Source: Planctomycetia bacterium (GTDB taxonomy: Bacteria; Planctomycetota; Brocadiia; Brocadiales; Brocadiaceae). From it: DNA of 64,000 bases. Under the pieces are notes generated by a model. The model searched no databases. It was not told the DNA's origin and saw only the letters and a program-made list of their open reading frames with translations. The DNA is taken from positions 912,259 through 976,258 of the forward strand of contig JABTVC010000002.1 in assembly GCA_015075005.1 (NCBI GenBank). The letters are read 5' to 3'. A program made the position numbers and the translations under genes. Below are positions 58,378-64,000 of this stretch, in pieces (positions within the stretch are counted from its first letter, which is position 1; each line of letters begins with the position of its first letter).

Positions 58378-60723
58378 GTGGTACTGTCTTTTACAAGGAT
58401 TAAAGGATTTAATGATGCTATGAAGTACTATAAAAAATACTTATCCTCATTCTTTTGTAATAACCATATCCTTATTATGTGCAAAAACTCCTCTGCTGGT
58501 GTGTCGCATATTCTCAGCAGGAATGCCGATTACTCAACAGACGACCGCGCTTTTCTTCCTGCCGATACCCTGTACGTTCAGGTAGCACAGAACATTCTTG
58601 ATTATCGGGAAATTAAGAAGCCTTTCTTTACGTTAAATTCGCATAAAACGAAGAGGAAGACGAAGTATCCGTTGATTTGGAACGCTGGCCTGACAGCCTT
58701 TACCGGCCTTGCCCCCCTTGAAAGCTATCCCGTCGGGGATACGATAACCATCCATATGACCTTGCGCGGGAAAAATGCAAAGGATGAGATGAAGAGAAAG
58801 GACCGGTTTCCGGTTGGTAGCGCTGGAAAGTGGACATTCACGGGAACCGTTTATGAAAAGACATCAGATAAAGGGAGAGAGCCACTCACCGATGCCCGTG
58901 TGAGGATTCAGGGGGTTGCGGATGTCCGCACGGAGGATCTGAGTTATCACCCGCAAGGTGAAGACAAGTTTGTTGTTTCTGATGGGCATGGAAATTTTAC
59001 CATGGATTATGAAGGTATCTCCGGTCAGGCTCTTGTGATCACCGCAGGCAGGGAAGGCTATAAAAATGCAGGCATGGAAATGGTTCTGGGACAGGATAAC
59101 AATGTTGTCGTCACCCTTTCCCCTGTTCCGGCAGAAGACCATCCATCTTACGAATACAGCTCTGCCAATTCATGTAAAAAGTGCCATAGTAACATTTACA
59201 ATGACTGGAAAGACAGTGACATGTCCAATGCGGCCATTAATCCGGTTAATCAGCTGGTCTTTCTCCTTTATACGGCATGGTATGTTACCGGTGACCGCAG
59301 TAATTTTACGGATAGCGCCATCTTTAATAATCCAAACCCTGCATTCGTGGGAGACAAGGGAAAGATATTCGAAGATGCTACGGGACGATTTAAGATTCTG
59401 GGCGATGCGGGTCACATCCACGATTGTGCAGACTGCCATTCTCCATCTTACGCCTCAAAGGTACAGGATGACGGTATCACCCCGTTATGGGATATGAGGG
59501 CAGGTGTACTGACCGAAGAAGACAAACTCTCTTCTGTAGACAAACAAGGCGTACATTGTGATTTTTGCCATAAAATGTCTCATGTTCGTGCAGAAGAAGA
59601 GTATTGGACGGAACCCGGGGTAAATTATAAAGTAAGTCTCTTACGCCCCGATCCATTACTTGAATCATCTCCAGATGGTAAAATCATGTTTGGTCCACTT
59701 GATGATGTCATATATAAAAGCATGCAGGCATCCTATGTCTCTCAATTTAAAAAAAGTGAAATATGTTCACCCTGTCATCAGGATGCCAGAAAACTCTATC
59801 TACAACCTGTGGATGAGAATGACCAGCCTGATGGTGAAGCAATTGAACGCATCCTCTGGAGTGAGGATACCTACCGGGAGTGGCGTTTTAGCGGATACAG
59901 CGGACTGGAAGCCGATTATCCGGTAAGCAATTACACAGGAAAGGTGTTGCAATGCCAGGATTGCCACATGAAAGATCCGCCGCCAGATCCAATAACCGGC
60001 AAATCGATTGCAGGTTATACAGAAGTTACCGATCCCTTTTATATGATTTCGGAAGAAAAAAGAAAGTCCGCCACCAAACGAGATTCCAGGACGGTTTATC
60101 CGCATCGTTTTGAAGGTACTAACCAAAATCTATCCTCCGGAAAGCGGAAAAGATATCTGGATTGGGCAGTAGACCTTACGGTTACCAATGTCAAGGCAGA
60201 AGACGGTACTGTGAGCTTCGATGTAAGCGTAATAAATTCACATACGGGGCACACATATCCTTCCGGGGTGACACAGAGAAATGTCGTTCTGCTTGTAGAG
60301 GCCGGGCAATCAGGAACCACCCTTACGCAAAGCAACGATCAGGTCGTAGACACGCCGGGCGGAAATTTCCCTGAAGGTTATTACGAAGGGAAAGGAGATT
60401 ATGCAGGAAAACCAGGCAAGATCTTTATGAAACATAATCGAATGGTGGTGGATAACGAAGAACTCAGTCCTTTCTTCTATGACGTCTTGTATGCCCATGC
60501 GGTGGAAGAGTTGTATGATACGCGAATCAAGGCAAACCAGACGGACACGACTCATTATGAGTTTCAAACAATTGATACCGGCAAAATTACCATAACGGCC
60601 AGACTTATCTATCGTTTCCTTCCAAAAGGTACTTTGGAATTTGCTGCCGGAAATGGATATGTCATTTCTCTGGAAGAAAATGACTATGAGTCACACAAAA
60701 CAGAAGCATCTTTATGGCCGTAA
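58378..60723 (+). CDS. Pentahaem c-type cytochrome
   Basis: 781 residues. Five CXXCH haem sites: CKKCH (about 266), CADCH (350), CDFCH (394), CSPCH (463) and CQDCH (526), with the cytochrome c554/multihaem family pattern (NSCKKCHSNIYNDWKDSDMS). A carboxypeptidase-regulatory-like beta-sandwich lies before them (about 150-250: WTFTGTVYEKTSDKGREPLT, GHGNFTMDYEG). After the haems is a beta-rich domain (about 575-750) with NSHTGHTYPSGVTQRNVVLL. Oddly, no signal peptide is seen, though haem c attachment occurs outside the cytoplasm. The start is a GTG (58378), with an ATG at 58420, and neither gives a leader. A missing exon-like 5' part, a frameshift or a wrong start is likely. Confidence 0.85.
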   Translation: MVLSFTRIKGFNDAMKYYKKYLSSFFCNNHILIMCKNSSAGVSHILSRNADYSTDDRAFLPADTLYVQVAQNILDYREIKKPFFTLNSHKTKRKTKYPLIWNAGLTAFTGLAPLESYPVGDTITIHMTLRGKNAKDEMKRKDRFPVGSAGKWTFTGTVYEKTSDKGREPLTDARVRIQGVADVRTEDLSYHPQGEDKFVVSDGHGNFTMDYEGISGQALVITAGREGYKNAGMEMVLGQDNNVVVTLSPVPAEDHPSYEYSSANSCKKCHSNIYNDWKDSDMSNAAINPVNQLVFLLYTAWYVTGDRSNFTDSAIFNNPNPAFVGDKGKIFEDATGRFKILGDAGHIHDCADCHSPSYASKVQDDGITPLWDMRAGVLTEEDKLSSVDKQGVHCDFCHKMSHVRAEEEYWTEPGVNYKVSLLRPDPLLESSPDGKIMFGPLDDVIYKSMQASYVSQFKKSEICSPCHQDARKLYLQPVDENDQPDGEAIERILWSEDTYREWRFSGYSGLEADYPVSNYTGKVLQCQDCHMKDPPPDPITGKSIAGYTEVTDPFYMISEEKRKSATKRDSRTVYPHRFEGTNQNLSSGKRKRYLDWAVDLTVTNVKAEDGTVSFDVSVINSHTGHTYPSGVTQRNVVLLVEAGQSGTTLTQSNDQVVDTPGGNFPEGYYEGKGDYAGKPGKIFMKHNRMVVDNEELSPFFYDVLYAHAVEELYDTRIKANQTDTTHYEFQTIDTGKITITARLIYRFLPKGTLEFAAGNGYVISLEENDYESHKTEASLWP

Positions 60724-60927
60724 GAAATGTACTTCGAAAGATGGCTTTATGGTAAATTTACCTTGCAATTTTATGACTGTTTGTATAATTTAAAACAATA
60801 CGGTAGTGAATGCTTATTCATAACAGGATACATTGATTTGCTGTCTGCAGCCTGTTTGGGTTTCTCTCATGCATGCAGTCTCCGGTACGGGGAGAGATTT
60901 TTTAACAATTAAATTACTGCTTTTCTT

Positions 60928-61941
60928 ATGACTTTTACCATTGAGAACCTCAGGGAATCGGACGTAGAAGCTGTAGTAAATCTGTTTCATGTTATTATAG
61001 ATGAATTACATGAAAAGGGCATTGAGTTGGAAAGGCTGCATTTTAAGGATATGTATCCTGCGGAAGAAGTTAAAAATCGTCTTCGTAACAAAGATTGTAT
61101 CTATCTTGTTGCCAGGGAGAATGATAATGTCGCAGGTTTTATCTTTGCCCGGATTTCTGATGCGGTGGGGGATATTCACTGGATGGGTATAGCTCCAGAG
61201 CATAGAAATAAAGGGTATGGTGATAAGCTCATCGAAGAGACGATAAAGATTTTTATGGAAAGAGGCTGCTATGAGGCCAAGCTCTTTGCGTACCCCTCTG
61301 AGAAGACGGCGTATCATCTCTTCCAGAAGCATGGATTTAAAGAGGCGGCCTATATTGATCGCAGATTTTTCGGAACGAATATCATCTTCATGGTGCGAAA
61401 GATTACCCCGACTCCCGAGGAACACCGGTCGAAAAAGATTGTACTTGCGGGTGAGGCGGGTCAGGGTATCAAACTTATGGCGCATGCACTGGCTAATATC
61501 CTGGCCAAGCTGGGCAAAGAAGTGGCCATGAATCTTGTTTATGACGCAGCTGTACGGGGGGGTAACATACGCGCCGAAATTTTGTATTCTGATGAACCGA
61601 TTGCCGTCCCATTTTTCGAAGAAGCCGATATCGGGCTTCAGCTCTCAAAGATTCTTGATCCAACGGTGCATGCCAGGCTTATGCTCATTGAATCGTCCGC
61701 CTGTGATGCAGAGTGTAAAAAGTGCGAACTCGGGTGTCCCGCAAGCGACCGCATTCCTTTTGAGAAACTTGCCATAGAACAATTTAGCAGTCCCATCTTT
61801 GTCAATATGATTGCCCTGGGCAGATTATTAAGCAAAATTGGTATTAATATCGAAACGGTAAATTTTGCCGCAGAATTTCCGTCACAATTTCTCGGCGAAA
61901 ATGTAAAAGCGATACGCTATGGGTACACGTACCAGGATTGA
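60928..61941 (+). CDS. Fusion of GNAT acetyltransferase and 2-oxoacid:acceptor oxidoreductase gamma-type domain
   Basis: 337 residues. Residues 1-155 are a GNAT acetyltransferase (IENLRESDVEAVVNLFHVII, then HWMGIAPEHRNKGYGDKLIE, the acetyl-CoA loop R-x-x-G-x-G). Residues about 165-335 are a pyruvate/2-oxoacid oxidoreductase gamma-type domain (KKIVLAGEAGQGIKLMAHAL, NLVYDAAVRGGNIRAEILYS). A Cys cluster CDAECKKCELGCP lies in the gamma-type part (about 258-270), unusual there. The GNAT part could modify a partner enzyme; the gamma part normally acts as a subunit bound to alpha/beta subunits, whose genes are not nearby. It overlaps the fumarase alpha gene by 23 bp, so the genes are coupled. Confidence 0.8.
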   Translation: MTFTIENLRESDVEAVVNLFHVIIDELHEKGIELERLHFKDMYPAEEVKNRLRNKDCIYLVARENDNVAGFIFARISDAVGDIHWMGIAPEHRNKGYGDKLIEETIKIFMERGCYEAKLFAYPSEKTAYHLFQKHGFKEAAYIDRRFFGTNIIFMVRKITPTPEEHRSKKIVLAGEAGQGIKLMAHALANILAKLGKEVAMNLVYDAAVRGGNIRAEILYSDEPIAVPFFEEADIGLQLSKILDPTVHARLMLIESSACDAECKKCELGCPASDRIPFEKLAIEQFSSPIFVNMIALGRLLSKIGINIETVNFAAEFPSQFLGENVKAIRYGYTYQD

Positions 61942-62782
61942 TGCAGCTGAAATTGTAGAAAAGGTGTCTCATCTGTGCAAGGATGCTAATTTTAACCTGA
62001 ATGATGATGTCCTTAATGCTTTAAGAGACTCCTGCGAAGCAGAAGTCTCGCCTGTCGCAAAGGAAGTATTTGCAGAACTATTAGAAAACGCAAAGGTTGC
62101 TCGTGAATGCCAGATGCCTCTATGCCAGGATACAGGGTTTGCCGTTGTCTTTGTTGATTTAGGCGAGAATGTAGAGATTGCAGGGGGGCGTCTTTACGAT
62201 GCTATCAATGACGGTGTCCGCAAAGGATATAACGAAGGTTACTTGCGAAAGTCCATAGTATCAGGACCCCTCAGCCGTGTCAACACAGGCAATAATACCC
62301 CGGCCATTATTCATACAGAACTTGTGCCAGGAAATCAGGTAAAGATTACGTTTATGGCAAAGGGGGGCGGATGTGAAAACATGAGCCGGATTGCCATGCT
62401 GACACCAGCCGATGGCAGGGAAGGTGTGATTAACTTTGTGGTAGAAACAGTGAGTATAGCGAAGGCCAATCCGTGTCCGCCCATTATTGTGGGTGTTGGC
62501 ACTGGTGGTACGTTTGATTATGCAGCCCTTTTAGCCAAAAAGGCACTTTTGAGACCTTTGGGAACAAAACACTGTGATCCTGATACCGCTGACCTGGAAA
62601 AGGAAATGCTGGAAAAGATGAATAATTTGGGCATTGGCGCTCAGGGTTTGGGCGGCTGGATTACTGCACTGGCCGTCCATGTGGAATGCTATCCCTGCCA
62701 TATTGCCAGCCTGCCGGTAGCTGTTAATATCGAGTGCCATTCGCACCGGGTTAAAACGGTTGTATTAGGAAATTTTCCATAA
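61919..62782 (+). CDS. Class I fumarate hydratase, alpha subunit
   Basis: 287 residues. Blocks typical of the iron-sulfur fumarase/tartrate dehydratase alpha subunit: CQMPLCQDTGFAVVFVDLGE, FMAKGGGCENMSRIAMLTPA and CPPIIVGVGTGGTFDYAALL, and the Cys of the [4Fe-4S] cluster near CQMPLCQDTG, GGGCEN and the last CPPII. It catalyses fumarate to malate with the beta subunit encoded 99 bp downstream. The start overlaps the GNAT/gamma fusion gene. Fumarase versus tartrate or related hydro-lyase cannot be settled from sequence alone, though fumarase is the likely role. Confidence 0.92.
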   Translation: MGTRTRIDAAEIVEKVSHLCKDANFNLNDDVLNALRDSCEAEVSPVAKEVFAELLENAKVARECQMPLCQDTGFAVVFVDLGENVEIAGGRLYDAINDGVRKGYNEGYLRKSIVSGPLSRVNTGNNTPAIIHTELVPGNQVKITFMAKGGGCENMSRIAMLTPADGREGVINFVVETVSIAKANPCPPIIVGVGTGGTFDYAALLAKKALLRPLGTKHCDPDTADLEKEMLEKMNNLGIGAQGLGGWITALAVHVECYPCHIASLPVAVNIECHSHRVKTVVLGNFP

Positions 62783-62881
62783 CTATTCACTGCAAAGATG
62801 CAGAGGGCGCAAGGGATGACACGAAATGATAAAAGATGAATGCGCTCTTTGCGGCGAACTATTACTTCTAAAAGGTTACGG

Positions 62882-63439
62882 ATGTCAAATATCATCCATT
62901 TAAAAACACCTCTGCTGGACAATGAAATTGCAAACCTCAGGATTGGGGACAAGGTAGTTATCAGCGGAATTATTTACACGGCCAGGGATGCAGCACATAA
63001 ACGGCTCGCAGCACTCATTGATCAAGGCAATGACCTGCCTTTTGATGTTCGGGATCAGATTATTTATTACGTAGGTCCGAGCCCTGCACAACCTGACAGG
63101 CCTATCGGATCGTGTGGTCCTACCACGAGCTATCGCATGGATGTTTATACGCCCAAATTGCTGGCAAGAGGCCTCAAGGCCACTATTGGTAAGGGAAATC
63201 GCTCTGAACGTGTCATTGAAGCCATGAAACAATATAGGGCAGTCTATTTTGTCGCTACGGGGGGTGCCGCAGCCTTGTTGGCAAAGGCCGTAAAAAAGGC
63301 TGATGTCGTTGCATACAAAGACCTGGGGGCGGAGGCCGTTATGCGAATCGAGGTGGAAAATTTTCCTGTAGTAGTTGCCAATGATATCTATGGAAATGAT
63401 TTGTACCGGGAAGGACTTGCAAAATACAAGAAAGCGTGA
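62882..63439 (+). CDS. Class I fumarate hydratase, beta subunit
   Basis: 185 residues from the ATG at 62882, with AAAGG 7 bp upstream; a longer reading from 62840 has no ribosome site. The family markers are YTARDAAHKRLAALIDQGND, YYVGPSPAQPDRPIGSCGPT, TTSYRMD, IGKGNRSERVIEAMKQYRAV and AYKDLGAEAVMRIEVENFPV. It is the second half of the heterodimeric (split) class I fumarase. The 99-bp gap to the alpha gene shows no clear terminator, so both are probably on one transcript. Confidence 0.92.
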   Translation: MSNIIHLKTPLLDNEIANLRIGDKVVISGIIYTARDAAHKRLAALIDQGNDLPFDVRDQIIYYVGPSPAQPDRPIGSCGPTTSYRMDVYTPKLLARGLKATIGKGNRSERVIEAMKQYRAVYFVATGGAAALLAKAVKKADVVAYKDLGAEAVMRIEVENFPVVVANDIYGNDLYREGLAKYKKA

Positions 63440-63580
63440 AGTCATTGCTGATATTGCAGTGACCGGTATCCTGGGGTACGATGCGATGAAATTTTAAATG
63501 TCTTTTTCGGAAGAGGCCTGTCTGAAAGGAAAGATTGGGAAAATCCGCGGGACACAGCTTATGCAACTCCTCATCAAAAT

Positions 63581-64000
63581 ATGCAAATGCAAATAAATAA
63601 AAGGGCTTGGTTGAAATGGGGTGTAATTTCCTGTGGTATAGTTTCCGGCATTGCCTTAACGGTAATCTTAACCGTTCCGGCATTTATTTCCGGAGATTTT
63701 ACACAACAAAAGATTGCTCAAATAGTGGAGGAAAGGTTTCAAACCGTCCGTGAAGTTGGACCGGTTTCCTTTCATTGGCCCAACAGGGTTACCATCTCCT
63801 ATCTTACTATCCAAAGGGACGAACAGGATACAGATGCTTCGATACGGTGTGAGCATATTCAGACCACGGTTCGTCTCCTCCCTTTGCTCTTTAAAAAAAT
63901 CGCTATCAGGAAAATTTCTATACAACAAATCAACTATGAAAACCGGCTGTTGGTGAGAAATCTTGTTACCGACACATTTTCATTCAATCGTGGTATTGTT
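63581..64000 (+). CDS. AsmA/TamB-like membrane-anchored protein, N-terminal part (partial)
   Basis: 140 residues before the window ends, open at the right edge. The start is the ATG at 63581 (MQMQINKRAWLKWG), or the next at 63587. A single N-terminal membrane segment (VISCGIVSGIALTVILTVPA) is followed by a segment with the short strand-rich pattern of AsmA/DUF748-type bridge proteins (VRDV-like VEERFQTVREVGPVSFHWPN, KIAIRKISIQQINYEN). Such proteins carry lipids between membranes. The assignment is by the general pattern only and the gene is incomplete. Confidence 0.5.
   Translation, partial: MQMQINKRAWLKWGVISCGIVSGIALTVILTVPAFISGDFTQQKIAQIVEERFQTVREVGPVSFHWPNRVTISYLTIQRDEQDTDASIRCEHIQTTVRLLPLLFKKIAIRKISIQQINYENRLLVRNLVTDTFSFNRGIV

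Noticed and set aside
60727..60912. Small 61-codon frame after the pentahaem cytochrome
   Set aside because: No ribosome site, no homology seen, and the base composition is like non-coding DNA.
1..64000. CRISPR array
   Set aside because: No run of regularly spaced direct repeats with unique spacers was seen; the repeat clusters at 5.3 kb are inverted and irregular.

Overview
The window (about 42% GC over most of its length, with GC-richer islands) reads as a chromosomal segment of a Gram-negative planctomycete, most likely an anammox bacterium of the Brocadiales. This is an inference. It rests on paired siroheme-decarboxylase subunits (alternative haem pathway), secreted planctomycete-type dihaem and pentahaem c-type cytochromes, an ADP-glucose pyrophosphorylase, a large outer-membrane porin, and many dispersed palindromic repeats. 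No rRNA is present; there are three tRNA genes (Arg-CCG, Asp-GTC, Val-TAC).

Layout. 0-8.6 kb is core: the end of a glutamate formimidoyltransferase, a translationally coupled siroheme/Fe-S and siroheme-decarboxylase operon, a nucleotidyltransferase-TPM-LemA group, and a peptidase U32 protein carrying repeat-derived in-frame insertions. 8.6-20.3 kb is an accessory island: four integron attC sites without an integrase (a CALIN-type cassette array). Its cassettes encode a GIY-YIG nuclease, a twice-present unknown gene, a three-gene HNH/unknown/nucleotidyltransferase module and a DUF4160-DUF2442 pair. The array is broken by two copies of a degraded IS110-family element and an IS91 remnant, and it is followed by a GC-rich NYN-LOTUS gene. 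20.4-30.8 kb is core again: tRNAs, DUF2156, glgC (frameshifted), TrkH/TrkA potassium uptake, a HEAT-repeat lipoprotein and a glutamine amidotransferase.

31-43 kb is a second accessory region. After a broken DUF4338 (DruA-like) gene comes a candidate c-di-GMP-I riboswitch with an intrinsic terminator leading into a sigma-54 activator. Opposite to it lies a compact, GC-richer eight-gene minus-strand cluster: two paralogous acidic/glycine-zipper proteins, a zincin-like protein, a 694-residue protein of unknown family, an alpha-oxoamine-synthase-like PLP enzyme, a peptidoglycan-binding/GIY-YIG fusion and an amidohydrolase, with decayed amidase/M20/amidohydrolase remnants at the end. I consider this cluster the best candidate for an undescribed system in the window.

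43-64 kb holds a chimeric, internally deleted second glgC copy, then envelope and respiratory genes: a putatively Fur-controlled porin, an FAD oxidoreductase with a GT39-like glycosyltransferase, three secreted proteins (two with Gly/Ser tails, one a dihaem cytochrome), endonuclease III, an aquaporin, a transglutaminase-like protein, a propeller-like repeat protein, a TPR protein, a second Fur-box promoter ahead of DUF2325 and a pentahaem cytochrome, a GNAT/pyruvate-oxidoreductase-gamma fusion, split class I fumarase, and the start of an AsmA-like protein.

Many broken genes differ from the expected frame by single-base indels, several in homopolymers, so some could be assembly errors rather than biology.
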